The notes under the pieces were generated by a model, which saw only the letters and a list, made by a program, of their open reading frames with translations, did not search any database and was not told where the DNA came from. Source: Aquabacterium lacunae (GTDB lineage Bacteria; Pseudomonadota; Gammaproteobacteria; Burkholderiales; Burkholderiaceae_C). From it: 64,000 bases of DNA. Both the position numbers and the translations under genes were made by a program. The DNA lies in contig NZ_SIXI01000003.1 of NCBI RefSeq assembly GCF_004310865.1, forward strand, positions 1-64,000. Direction: 5' to 3'. Of the stretch, positions 1 to 8,795 are shown in pieces. The stretch's first letter is position 1, and every line of letters begins with the position of its first letter.

Positions 1-263
1 ACCTGCCAGCCCTTGAGCTGGAAGATCCGCTGCACGGTGTTCTTGTTGAAGCCGAGCAGGTGCGCCACGGTGCGGTAACCAAATGACGGGTTCTCTTCGA
101 TCATCGCCTTGATGGGCTTGACGAAGTGATCCTGAACCTTCGGTGCAGCCTTGGTGCTGCGGTAATACACCGTACGCCTTGGCATGTCGAACCACTGGCA
201 CAGCTTGACCAGGCTGACCTTGAATCCGTCTTGGGCCAGTCCCTGCTGAAGGCCGAGGATCAT
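1..263 (-). CDS. IS3 transposase OrfB, N-terminal part (runs off window)
   Basis: About 87 codons are visible. Its ATG overlaps the orfA stop as ATGA, fitting translational coupling or the programmed frameshift used by IS3 elements to make the OrfAB transposase. Residues about 50-85 hold the HTH_21-type segment (PSFGYRTVAHLL at 60-71) that precedes the DDE integrase core in IS3 OrfB proteins. The DDE catalytic core lies outside the window, so activity cannot be judged. The frame stays open to base 1. Confidence 0.85.
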   Translation of the reverse strand, partial: MILGLQQGLAQDGFKVSLVKLCQWFDMPRRTVYYRSTKAAPKVQDHFVKPIKAMIEENPSFGYRTVAHLLGFNKNTVQRIFQLKGWQ

Positions 264-577
264 TTCTCGTCCTCGTTGCCCAGCAGGGACGCCAGCTTTT
301 TTCTGGCACGCAGCTCCAACATGGCTTCGCCATAGGCCTCCTGCAGTTCGCGCAGTTGCTTCTCGTACTGCTCTTTGACTTCCAAGGGCTTGGTGCGCAG
401 GGCGTTCTCCATGCCGCGCTTGCCTTCATCGACCCATTGCTCAACCTCGGACGGATTGAGATCGAAGGCCCGGCTGGCCTCCGAGATCGTGGTCTTGCCT
501 TGGATGATGTCCTGGACCAGGGCCGTTTTACGCTTGGCTGTCCAGCGCTTGATGTCGTCTTCCATCAGGGTGCTCAT
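260..577 (-). CDS. IS3 transposase OrfA (helix-turn-helix protein)
   Basis: 105-residue OrfA-type DNA-binding protein. Residues 10-45 form a helix-turn-helix (KTTISEASRAFDLNPSEVEQW), and the C-terminal half is a charged helix with heptad spacing, as expected for the leucine-zipper region used in OrfA oligomerisation. The ATG at 577 is preferred over an in-frame GTG at 601 because AAGGA sits 8 bases upstream of it. It overlaps orfB by four bases (ATGA). With OrfB it would recognise the IS ends. Confidence 0.85.
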   Translation of the reverse strand: MSTLMEDDIKRWTAKRKTALVQDIIQGKTTISEASRAFDLNPSEVEQWVDEGKRGMENALRTKPLEVKEQYEKQLRELQEAYGEAMLELRARKKLASLLGNEDEK

Positions 578-629
578 CGTCGTTTCCTTCAACGTTAACA
601 CCTGAGCAGGAATTCACTGGGTCAATACA

Positions 630-1037
630 CGAGAGCCATTTGGGGACCGCGCGGTGCTGACAAAACTTGCCTCAGCAATCAATGCGCGCGCACCTGGTCG
701 CGCCTTGCACTTTGTGCCGAAACTCAATGCCAGAGAGATCAAGCGGTTGTGTGAGAGCCTCGATTTCGTGATCACTGGTCGCATGCATCTGGCCATTGCA
801 GCCTTAGGCAGCGGCACCCCGGCTCTTTGCATCGCTTATCAGCAGAAATTTGAAGGCCTGCTGATGCATTTCAATCTTCCCGGTGACCTGGCAGTGCCAG
901 CATCGTTGCTGAACGATCCTGCTTCAATGGCCTCACGGATTGCCAAAGCCGTCGCGGGAAAAGATGCGCAGCAAAGGAGCATCCGATCGAGAGCGAAAAG
1001 GGTCGCCAAGTTTTCTGCCAAAAACTTTTCAGGCTGA
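630..1037 (+). pseudogene. Polysaccharide pyruvyl transferase, 3' remnant cut by the IS
   Basis: About 135 codons stay open from the IS boundary to a TGA at 1037. The motif FVITGRMHLAIAALGSGTPA and the following CIAYQQKFEGLL are typical of the C-terminal nucleotide-sugar-binding part of the polysaccharide pyruvyl transferase / CsaB family (PF04230), which is normally 300-400 residues long. The N-terminal two thirds is missing and the IS terminus abuts the first codon, so this is a truncated gene. A GTG at 654 could start a fragment, but it would lack most of the fold. It probably once added pyruvyl groups to the polysaccharide made by the neighbouring glycosyltransferases. Confidence 0.75.
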
Positions 1038-1107
1038 CCCATGCGGCTTGAGACTTGTCCGCCACGTGCGGCACACCGACTGACCACTGAGCGGCTTTTG
1101 CTCTCGA

Positions 1108-2019
1108 TCAGAGCCGCGTGGTTCTTCTTTGCGAAACTCGCGCTCGATTCCAAGCACGCAGGCGCCCGATGAAACCCACTGCAGGCCGTGGCTCAGCACC
1201 GATGCTCGGTTCTTGTTGTGCCTGCAGCACTTTCAACGCGCGGGCCCTTTCCAAGTCTGCCTGGTGACAAGGATGCGCAACAATTGTGGCATTCAAGCTG
1301 GCGGAATCTGCGAGCAACTGAAGATAGTTCATCTTCAAATCACCTTGTGTCATCTTGTCTCGCTCAGGGATGCCGACACACTGAATCAGGTGCGGCGCCA
1401 CATTGGCAGATTGAGCAAAAAAGATACCGTGATGTTCCGCGCATGACTGGAATCCAGCCGCCATCATGGAACTCGGGAACAAGGTCGACTTGTGCACAGC
1501 ACTTTCCAGGCACACAAAGTCATGGGTGCTGATGGGCTCATCGTCCAGCACGGCTTCAACAAGTTCTGGATACAACCAACGAAAGTTGATGCAGTCTGCA
1601 GGCAAGGGCGTACTGATCAGCACATGCTTGGCCACCCGCAGCAACTCCCTGATGGCGGCCACCGAGCGATCCCCATACAAATGCTCAAGGTTTTCCATTG
1701 ACAGCGCCAAATCAAATGACTGGTCTGCAAAAGGCAGTCGCTCGGAATCGCACAGGGAGACTTGGGAGTAGACCTCGGCACGGGCTTCATGGAAGGCCAC
1801 CGTTGCCGGAGACCAATCGACACCGACCATGTCACCCACCAAGGCACCGCACTGGCTCTTGATCAGCTTGGCTTGCGTCCCGAGTCCACATCCAACATCA
1901 AGCACCTTCAAACCGACTGCGCCACTCAACACGGAGGAAATCACAGCGGACACTTCCAGCCCTAGCTCGGGTGGCGACGCCTGCCCCTGTGTGACCAGAT
2001 CATTTCGATATTTTCTCAT
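1108..2019 (-). CDS. SAM-dependent methyltransferase (class I)
   Basis: 303 residues. The SAM-binding motif I is VLDVGCGLGTQ at residues 39-49, followed by an acidic strand end (GVDWS) and the motif region LPFADQSFDLALSMENLEHL typical of Methyltransf_11 proteins. It is the last gene of a minus-strand polysaccharide operon, and its ATG overlaps the stop of the GT17 gene (ATGA). By context it may methylate a sugar of the surface glycan or its terminal residue, but the acceptor cannot be read from sequence. The last 40 residues are basic and low in complexity. Confidence 0.8.
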   Translation of the reverse strand: MRKYRNDLVTQGQASPPELGLEVSAVISSVLSGAVGLKVLDVGCGLGTQAKLIKSQCGALVGDMVGVDWSPATVAFHEARAEVYSQVSLCDSERLPFADQSFDLALSMENLEHLYGDRSVAAIRELLRVAKHVLISTPLPADCINFRWLYPELVEAVLDDEPISTHDFVCLESAVHKSTLFPSSMMAAGFQSCAEHHGIFFAQSANVAPHLIQCVGIPERDKMTQGDLKMNYLQLLADSASLNATIVAHPCHQADLERARALKVLQAQQEPSIGAEPRPAVGFIGRLRAWNRARVSQRRTTRL

Positions 2020-2870
2020 TTCATTGCACCAAAAGCTGCGTCGAGTAACAACTGAAGATCACGGGGCACGTGATCATGCGGCAAATCCACAAATCGCTGG
2101 TCTCGACCGAATAAGTCCGTCTGGGCTGACATGGCTTGTGAAATACGATCAATGTCGCGCATCTGAGCCGTGTTGTACTCCTGATGGGAAAAGGAGCCAA
2201 TTTTCTCGGCGATTTGTTCTGGCGTCATGAAGTAGCTGAAATGCCACCCGGCGTCATTGACATACGACCAGCCATACCGACGATCACGAATTTGCTGATT
2301 GGACTGATCTCGCGCGGAACCGGGCACCATTATCGTGCCCCGCCACACCTCGTCCTTGAGACACCCTGTGTTGTAGTAGTAAAAATGTTGCGTCAAGGCC
2401 CGAGGCTCCTTCCTTGCCCAGGTGGAAAAGGTGGACGAATACCTGATCGACGACACCAAGGCACGATTGGGTATTTCATCCAGATCACCCATCAGCAAAA
2501 TATCATTGTCATAAAAATGAGCCGGACGAATGGCATTGCGCTGCGTGGCTTCAATTTTCCAGAAATCCGCGGAAGGATCATATTCCTTCAAGGCAACATC
2601 CAGCCTGAGCCCTTGTGTGTCAATATGCACAGATCGAAGATCGACCTTGTCTTTCGCCCAAGAAAATCGTTCAGTCTGAAAAATTTCTTGCAGGATCAGC
2701 GGCTTCGCTTGGCCACTGAACGTATGGTCCGCCTCCACGATGATGAAATGATCCACATGATCGTAGAGGTAACGCAACCGCACCTCCAGCATGTCCACCT
2801 CATTGAAAAAGGTGAACCCATCAATGATGCGGATATCGGCCGGATGCCTTGGAACGTCAAACGGGTTCAT
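2016..2870 (-). CDS. Glycosyltransferase family 17 protein
   Basis: 284 residues matching GT17 (beta-1,4-mannosyl-glycoprotein N-acetylglucosaminyltransferase-like, PF04724). The N-terminal segment IIDGFTFFNEVDMLEVRL is the family hallmark, followed by FIIVEADHTFSG near 42-53 and an acidic DxD-type site GDLDE at 128-132 expected to bind metal and nucleotide sugar. No signal peptide is seen, so it should act in the cytoplasm on lipid-linked glycan. Start and stop overlap both neighbours by four bases, showing tight coupling to the GT2-GT4 gene upstream and the methyltransferase downstream. The sugar specificity in bacteria is not predictable. Confidence 0.85.
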   Translation of the reverse strand: MNPFDVPRHPADIRIIDGFTFFNEVDMLEVRLRYLYDHVDHFIIVEADHTFSGQAKPLILQEIFQTERFSWAKDKVDLRSVHIDTQGLRLDVALKEYDPSADFWKIEATQRNAIRPAHFYDNDILLMGDLDEIPNRALVSSIRYSSTFSTWARKEPRALTQHFYYYNTGCLKDEVWRGTIMVPGSARDQSNQQIRDRRYGWSYVNDAGWHFSYFMTPEQIAEKIGSFSHQEYNTAQMRDIDRISQAMSAQTDLFGRDQRFVDLPHDHVPRDLQLLLDAAFGAMK

Positions 2871-4933
2871 GCAATCTTCCGCGCAGTGTCGTTGGCCAAC
2901 AGTTGTTGAAATCTCTCGCGCATGCAGTTCTCTGAAAAATGCGCGATGACGTAAGCTGTTTGCTCTTGGCTGGCAGCCATCCAGGCTTGGTCATCCATGA
3001 GCAATTGTCGAATCTTGATGGCCATGGCCTCGACCTCATCAAAGGGCGCGATCACCCGCTGCACCTCGGGCAAGCCCTGCAGACCCACGGTTGTGGTCAC
3101 CAATGGCACACCTTGCTGCATGGTCTCCACCACCTTGAGTTTGACCCCGGCGCCGAACCGCAAGGGAACAACCGACACTCGCGCTGACTGGAAGTGCTCT
3201 TGCAGCACCTCGGCGGAGACCGAGCCTGTGACGTGCACCCGGCGGCCATCATGCAGCGCCAGCACGGATGCTGTGGGCTTGGAGCCCACCAGGTACAACT
3301 CCGCCGTGGGGTGAGTTTGCCAAACCAGGGGCATCACCTCTTGCGCCAGCCACTCAGCCGCGTCGACGTTGGGTGCATGCTGGAAACCAGCAACGAACAA
3401 CACCTTTTGACCGTTCTGCGCATGCGTGCGATGGACAAACTGCGAGAACTTGAAGGGCGGTATGAAGGCCGCCTTCGCACCGGGTGCCAGCCGACGAACC
3501 TCATCCACCTCTTCTTGTGAGGGATAGATGACCAGATCGCAACGGTTCCAGATGTCGATTTCGCAGGTGCGCATGCGTTCTGCAGCCTGGGCCACCGCAG
3601 CGTCCTTCTGAACCTCGGCCTGCATCCGCATTCTGGCGAAATGAAGGTCATGACCGTAGTACAGCACCGTACTTTGCGTGTGGCGACGCACGGCATCCAG
3701 ATAGTCAGGCGCTACTGTGGGGCGGCTCAACAAAACATGCGAGAAGTGCATGCCGTTGGTCGAAATCCATTCATCGAAACTGCGTTGAAAAGGAAATCGA
3801 AGCACTTCGATGCCCAGTGCTTCAAGTGGCTCTGTGTATTTGGGTACAGCCTGCAGGTTTTGCGGCCAGAACTTCACGGCATAACCCAGATCAAGCAGGG
3901 TACGGATGAAGTCAAACATGTTGCGAGAGCCGGCGTCCCGGTCGCATTCGGGCAGATAATGATCGATCACCAGCACCATACCCGCTTTCTGGTGCAGCCT
4001 GTCCACGCAGCGGTAGCTCAAATCACCAGAGGGCAGCCGGGTTGCACGCAGAAAATCTTCATGTGTTGCCAGGAATTTCTCTCGGTTGACCACCTGATAG
4101 GCCTTGACCCCTTCATTCAGCGACGTGCCGTTGCTCACACCTTCACAGTGCACCACCACCGAGCGAGGCTCAAAAACCGTTGGCCGCCCCAGCTTCTGCA
4201 AACGAATTGAGAGATCCGTGTCCTCATAATAGGCAGGCGCAAACTGTTCATCGAATCCGCCAACGTCGTGCCAAAGCTGGCGCGACAGCATGATCGAAGC
4301 CCCCGACACATAATCTGCAGGGCGGCGGTAACAGAACTTCGGATCCCGAGGGTCTTGCAGTCGCCCATAATTGGCAGCATCCCCGTTGCCCCAAACGATG
4401 CCACCAGCCTCTTGAAGCCTCCCATCGGGGTAAATCAGTTTGGAACCGACAATGCCGGCGTCCGGTATCTCCTCGAGAGTTTCCACCAGCGCATCAATCG
4501 CACGGTCCAGCAGCACTGTGTCATTGTTGAGCAAGTAGAGATACTTGCCCTTGGCATGCTGCGCTGCCATGTTGCACGATCGAAGAAAACCCAGATTCTG
4601 CGCATTCCAAAGCAGCGTGATGCCGCGAACTTGTCGCAGCAGTTCTGCCGAGGGGTCACCCGATGCGTCTTCCACCACAATGACCTCGTACGAGCTCTGG
4701 CAGCGTGCCGAAAGCAGCGATTTGAGGCATCGCAATGTGTAGGCGGCCTTCCCATATCCGGGCACGATGACCGAAACCACAGGTTGATCCGGCACATCAA
4801 AAACCAGCGTTTGTGGATCGACCACCTCGTCAAAATCGATGTGAGCACACATCGGCTCGATTTTTAGAATCCGTGATGCCCTGCGAGCAGCCAGACGTTC
4901 CCTGTTTTTACTTTTAATCCAACGGATCAGCAT
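2867..4933 (-). CDS. Two-domain glycosyltransferase (GT2 + GT4-like)
   Basis: 688 residues with two catalytic modules. Residues about 50-300 are a GT-A fold GT2 domain (SVIVPGYGKAAYTLRCLKSL, then VVVEDASGD-like and LLNNDT as the metal/nucleotide site, then GGFDEQFAPAYYEDTDLSIR). Residues about 320-688 are GT-B, GT4-like (FVAGFQHAPNVDAAEWL, then VPLRFGAGVKLKVVETMQQG as the donor-binding E-x7-E-type region). Such fusions make two consecutive linkages in O-antigen or exopolysaccharide repeats. The gene is second in an operon: 21 bases after the epimerase and overlapping the GT17 gene by four bases. Confidence 0.88.
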   Translation of the reverse strand: MLIRWIKSKNRERLAARRASRILKIEPMCAHIDFDEVVDPQTLVFDVPDQPVVSVIVPGYGKAAYTLRCLKSLLSARCQSSYEVIVVEDASGDPSAELLRQVRGITLLWNAQNLGFLRSCNMAAQHAKGKYLYLLNNDTVLLDRAIDALVETLEEIPDAGIVGSKLIYPDGRLQEAGGIVWGNGDAANYGRLQDPRDPKFCYRRPADYVSGASIMLSRQLWHDVGGFDEQFAPAYYEDTDLSIRLQKLGRPTVFEPRSVVVHCEGVSNGTSLNEGVKAYQVVNREKFLATHEDFLRATRLPSGDLSYRCVDRLHQKAGMVLVIDHYLPECDRDAGSRNMFDFIRTLLDLGYAVKFWPQNLQAVPKYTEPLEALGIEVLRFPFQRSFDEWISTNGMHFSHVLLSRPTVAPDYLDAVRRHTQSTVLYYGHDLHFARMRMQAEVQKDAAVAQAAERMRTCEIDIWNRCDLVIYPSQEEVDEVRRLAPGAKAAFIPPFKFSQFVHRTHAQNGQKVLFVAGFQHAPNVDAAEWLAQEVMPLVWQTHPTAELYLVGSKPTASVLALHDGRRVHVTGSVSAEVLQEHFQSARVSVVPLRFGAGVKLKVVETMQQGVPLVTTTVGLQGLPEVQRVIAPFDEVEAMAIKIRQLLMDDQAWMAASQEQTAYVIAHFSENCMRERFQQLLANDTARKIA

Positions 4934-4954
4934 TTAAAATTCCACCTGCATTCG

Positions 4955-5980
4955 TCAAATTCGACCGTCTTCGGCATACTTCAAATACCACGCCGCGAAA
5001 GCATCCACCCCAAGGGATATGTCGTACCCAGGCTGCACGCCGCCCCACGCCTCCAACCGCGAGGTGTCTGCAAACGTGGCCTCAACATCCCCTGGTTGAA
5101 TGGGCAAAAAAATCTTTTCTGTCTGCTTGCCCAAAGCACGCTCAAGTTCAGCGACAAAATCAAGCAACTGGACCGGCTGACTGTTCCCGATGTTGAACAC
5201 TTTGTAAGGTGCCCATGAAGTGGCCGCGGTAAGGTTCGCTCGGTCGCAACCAACATCAGCGCCAGGTGGGCGGTCTGCCACCGCCAACACCCCATCCACA
5301 ATGTCATCAATGAAGGTGAAATCACGCTTCATTTTGCCGTGATTGAAGATCTTGATGGGCTCGCCTGCCAAAATGGCTCTGGCGAACAGCATCGGCGCCA
5401 TGTCTGGCCGGCCCCACGGGCCATACACTGTGAAAAATCTCAGGCCAGTGGTCGGCAAACCGAACAAATGGCTGTAGGTGTGCGCCATGAGTTCATTGGA
5501 CTTTTTCGTTGCAGCATAAAGACTGACCGGATGATCCACCCGATCGGTCTCAGAAAATGGCATCTGGACGTTGCCGCCGTAAACACTGGAACTGCTGGCA
5601 TAAACCAAGTGCTTGACCGCATGGTGCCTGCAGCACTCCAGTACATTCACAAATCCAACCAGATTCGATTGCACATAGGCATGGGGATTTTCTAGCGAAT
5701 ATCGTACGCCCGCCTGTGCAGCCAGATGGATCACGCATTCCGGTTGATGCTCGGCGAACACGCGCCGCACGGCCTCGAGGTCGGCCACGTCGGCGTGGAT
5801 GTGCTTGAAACGATCGGCTCCCGGCAACTGCGCCAAATGAGCCAATCGGTCTTGCTTGAGCTTGGGGCTGTAGTAGTCGTTGAGGTTGTCGATGCCCACA
5901 ACTTGGTCGCCACGGCCGATCAACCGAGCCGCCACATGCATACCGATGAAGCCGGCGTCGCCGGTGATCAAGATTTTCAT
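4955..5980 (-). CDS. NAD-dependent epimerase, UDP-glucuronate 4-epimerase type
   Basis: 341-residue extended short-chain dehydrogenase. The NAD-binding GxxGxxG is GDAGFIG at 7-13, the acid that selects NAD is in GIDNLNDYY, and the catalytic YxxxK appears as YAATKKSNE near 155 after an SSSSVYG segment. The DNLNDYYSPKLKQDRL region and the overall length match UDP-glucuronate 4-epimerases that make UDP-galacturonate for capsule or LPS. A UDP-glucose 4-epimerase activity is less likely but not excluded. It leads the four-gene minus-strand operon and diverges from the GT2 gene at 6137, so its promoter should lie in 5981-6136. Confidence 0.85.
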   Translation of the reverse strand: MKILITGDAGFIGMHVAARLIGRGDQVVGIDNLNDYYSPKLKQDRLAHLAQLPGADRFKHIHADVADLEAVRRVFAEHQPECVIHLAAQAGVRYSLENPHAYVQSNLVGFVNVLECCRHHAVKHLVYASSSSVYGGNVQMPFSETDRVDHPVSLYAATKKSNELMAHTYSHLFGLPTTGLRFFTVYGPWGRPDMAPMLFARAILAGEPIKIFNHGKMKRDFTFIDDIVDGVLAVADRPPGADVGCDRANLTAATSWAPYKVFNIGNSQPVQLLDFVAELERALGKQTEKIFLPIQPGDVEATFADTSRLEAWGGVQPGYDISLGVDAFAAWYLKYAEDGRI

Positions 5981-6136
5981 ACCAAGTCAGGAGCGGCACA
6001 CCGGCCGAATCAATCGAAAGAAGCGAACACACGTGGATTTAGCGCCACATCGGATCATCCCATAACCTGCACGGCCCGCAGACGGGAAGCGACGTATGCC
6101 GCTCGCGCGCCTGTCGACAGCAGGCAAAATGATGGG

Positions 6137-7051
6137 ATGGATTCGAATTTTCAACCGAGCGACACGCACCGTGCCTCCGCGCTGTCGCGCGTGACCGTCA
6201 TCTGTGTCACGTACAACAGTGCGGGAAGGGTCGCTGCGTTGGCTCAGACGCTGAATCCGTTTCCGCTGGTGACTGTGGTGGACAACGCCAGCGGTGACCG
6301 CACGGTGAGTGAAATTCGCAAGGCCATTCCTCATGCGAGAGTGACGGAGAACAGCCGGAACCTGGGATTCGGTGCTGCCAACAACCTGGGCATTCGCCAA
6401 GCCGACACTGAGTTCGTGATGTTGCTGAATCCGGATTGCGAAATCAGCGTCGATGCAGTGATGACCATGATGGCGTGCGCAGACAACCAGCGCGAAGCAT
6501 CGCTGGTTGCACCTCAACTGCTGGACCGGTCGGGGCATGTCGACGTGAGCTACGCGTGGTTCCCAGGCAGTTGGAACGCCACAGGCCCCCGAGCGCAAGG
6601 ACCCGCATGCGTCGGCTTTGCCTCTGGTGCGTGCCTTTTGATTCGAACCGCTGCCCTGCGAGCCATCGACGGGTTTGATGAAAAATTTTTCCTCTACTAC
6701 GAAGACACAGACCTGTGCATCCGCTTGCACAAGCAGGCAGGCCCACTGATCGTGGAACCCCTGGCAGAGGCGCGCCACATCAATCGCGGATCCAGCAGTG
6801 GCATCTGGCGTCTGCGAGCCGAGTACCTGCGTGGTTATCACCACATCCAATCGAAGTTCATGTTTGAGGCCAAGCACTACCAGACCCAGCCGTCCATCTG
6901 GCGAAAACTGCGCTACAGCCTGTTGGCAGCGCTTGAATTCACGGTGCGCTCGGCCCTGTTGGATGCCCCCAGGGCAGCCCGCGTTCTGGGTCGAGTGTTC
7001 GGTGCGATACGCTCGCAACCTGGCGTCCCCAACGTTCACCGTCCCCGTTGA
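6137..7051 (+). CDS. Glycosyltransferase family 2 (rhamnosyltransferase-like)
   Basis: 304 residues, counted from the ATG at 6137; the frame is open further upstream but runs back over the divergent epimerase. VTVICVTYNSAGRVAAL opens the GT2 fold, VVDNASGD and NNLGIRQADTEFVMLLNPD give the nucleotide/metal site, and GFDEKFFLYYEDTDLCIRL near 180-200 is the acceptor-side signature seen in WbbL-like rhamnosyltransferases. It lies 10 bases ahead of another GT2 gene on the same strand. The donor sugar is inferred only from resemblance. Confidence 0.85.
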   Translation: MDSNFQPSDTHRASALSRVTVICVTYNSAGRVAALAQTLNPFPLVTVVDNASGDRTVSEIRKAIPHARVTENSRNLGFGAANNLGIRQADTEFVMLLNPDCEISVDAVMTMMACADNQREASLVAPQLLDRSGHVDVSYAWFPGSWNATGPRAQGPACVGFASGACLLIRTAALRAIDGFDEKFFLYYEDTDLCIRLHKQAGPLIVEPLAEARHINRGSSSGIWRLRAEYLRGYHHIQSKFMFEAKHYQTQPSIWRKLRYSLLAALEFTVRSALLDAPRAARVLGRVFGAIRSQPGVPNVHRPR

Positions 7052-7061
7052 CCTTTGCTTC

Positions 7062-8792
7062 ATGGCCACCATTCCACGCAGCTTGTTCGAGCTGAAACAG
7101 CTGGTCAGAGCGCTGAACCGCCAGCGACTGCAACAAAGACGCCTCAAGAACAAGACTGATGCGCGCAGCTGGCTGCAAGAGTGCGGGACTCCGCCAGCCG
7201 CATGGCTCAGCAAGGCGCATGAGAGGCTGCTGAGGGCGCCCGTTGTCCCGATCCACGTCATCGTCGACACCGACAGAGCGACGCAAGAGCAATTGAAAGC
7301 GACGATGGAAAGCCTGGCTGCGGCCCAGCAACCAGGCACCCACGTGTGGCTGGTGAACGCCTCAGGCACACAACTTTCAAGCGCGCGAGTCTGGGCAGAT
7401 GGCCTGCCGGTTGATCAGATGACTGCCTCCGCGATGGACTGGGAAGGTGCCGCTGAGCCTGATGGCTGGGTGCTGCATGTCCAAGCTGGCACGCAGCTGA
7501 TGCCCCACGCCTTGATCATGCTGCATGCGCATGGAGCGGCACATTCCGAAACACGGCTGCTTTATTCCGACACCCTGCTGCGATCGGGCCAACGAGAGCA
7601 GCTGGAGTTCAAGCCAGCGTTCTCGTACGACTATCTGCTGAGTTACGGCTACATCGAAGGTTTCTGCGCCATCAGGTCACGACACTGGAGGGGCAACTTC
7701 TGGGACAGCGTCTTCGAGGTGATCGAAGCCAGTGACGACGGCGGATGCCGCCATGTACCCTGGGTGCTGGCAGAGGTGATGCATGACGCCGCCAGGCATG
7801 CCGCAAGACTGCCTGCCATCATGAGCCATCTGGCCAGACGCCACCCTGGCGCTCAGGCTCGCCTGTACCCGCGACAGGAGGGGGTGGCCGTCACCTGGGC
7901 CGTGCCGCCAGGCCCCCCTGAAGTGACAGTGGTCATCCCGACGAAAGACCAACCTGACTTGCTTCGAAAGTGCTTGCATTCGCTATTGAAGGGAACTCGG
8001 TACCCGAATGTGCGCTTTCTGGTGATCGACAACGGCACGACCGACCCGCTGGCGCTGGGATGTCTTGCAGAAGCTCGTCAAGATCCACGTGTCACCGTGC
8101 TTGAGGACAGGGGGCCGTTCAATTACTCCAGGCTCAACAACCAAGCCATCGCAGCACATGTGAAAAGCGAGTTCATCTGCCTGATGAACAACGATGTCGA
8201 AGCCATTGATGGCGACTGGCTGCACACCATGGTGGGATTGGCTTCAAGAGACGACGTGGGCTGCGTCGGCGCCAAGTTGCTGTACGGTAATGGCACTGTG
8301 CAGCACGGCGGCGTGGTGCTCGGCATCGGCAGCACGTCTGACGGCCTTGGCGTGGCCGCCCACCTGCACAAAGCGTTGGGCAGGCATGACCCTGGGTACG
8401 CGTATCGGGCCGTGCTGGATCAGAACTACTCGGCTGTGACCGCGGCATGCCTGCTGATCCGTCGCACTGTGTTCGAGGCCATCGGTGGCTTCAACGAAGA
8501 AGAATTGGCCGTGGCCTACAACGACATCGACCTTTGCCTGCGGCTGGGAGAAGCAGGCAAACGGGTGGTGTGGTCATCCCAAGCTGTGCTTTATCACCAT
8601 GAATCAGTGAGCCGCGGAAAAGACACAAACCGAAAAAACATCGGACGGTTCACACGGGAAGTGGCGTACATGCGGCAACGATGGGGACACCTGCTGGCGA
8701 ATGATCCGTTCTACAGCCCTAATTTTTCGTTGCGCTACGCCAATTGCGCACCGCGCCTGCCTGGCGAACGGCCCATACCGCCTCTGGACTGA
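7062..8792 (+). CDS. Large GT2-family glycosyltransferase with N-terminal extension
   Basis: 576 residues from the ATG at 7062, 10 bases after the previous gene. The first 280 residues have no clear catalytic motif but resemble the N-terminal part of large O-antigen/rhamnan glycosyltransferases. The GT2 domain begins near 285 (PPEVTVVIPTKDQPDLL) and carries FICLMNNDVEAID as the DxD-equivalent and GGFNEEELAVAYNDIDLCLRL as the late motif. It is probably cytoplasmic. The gene ends three bases before a convergent gene on the other strand, and no terminator is evident there. Confidence 0.85.
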   Translation: MATIPRSLFELKQLVRALNRQRLQQRRLKNKTDARSWLQECGTPPAAWLSKAHERLLRAPVVPIHVIVDTDRATQEQLKATMESLAAAQQPGTHVWLVNASGTQLSSARVWADGLPVDQMTASAMDWEGAAEPDGWVLHVQAGTQLMPHALIMLHAHGAAHSETRLLYSDTLLRSGQREQLEFKPAFSYDYLLSYGYIEGFCAIRSRHWRGNFWDSVFEVIEASDDGGCRHVPWVLAEVMHDAARHAARLPAIMSHLARRHPGAQARLYPRQEGVAVTWAVPPGPPEVTVVIPTKDQPDLLRKCLHSLLKGTRYPNVRFLVIDNGTTDPLALGCLAEARQDPRVTVLEDRGPFNYSRLNNQAIAAHVKSEFICLMNNDVEAIDGDWLHTMVGLASRDDVGCVGAKLLYGNGTVQHGGVVLGIGSTSDGLGVAAHLHKALGRHDPGYAYRAVLDQNYSAVTAACLLIRRTVFEAIGGFNEEELAVAYNDIDLCLRLGEAGKRVVWSSQAVLYHHESVSRGKDTNRKNIGRFTREVAYMRQRWGHLLANDPFYSPNFSLRYANCAPRLPGERPIPPLD

Positions 8793-8795
8793 TGG

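Larger units (their letters stand above)
1..629 (-). mobile_element. IS3-family insertion sequence, partial (5' end present)
   Basis: Two overlapping transposase frames, orfA and orfB, read leftward in the usual IS3 arrangement. The terminus is placed at 629 because the minus strand there begins TGTATTGACCCAG, a TG-start usual for IS3 ends, and because an interrupted polysaccharide gene resumes open reading right after it. The other end lies before the window, so the matching inverted repeat and target duplication cannot be checked. Confidence 0.8.

Noticed and set aside
5726-6136. An N-terminal extension of the GT2 protein that starts at 6137
   Set aside because: It would overlap the divergent epimerase gene for most of its length and adds no GT2 sequence before the first beta strand.
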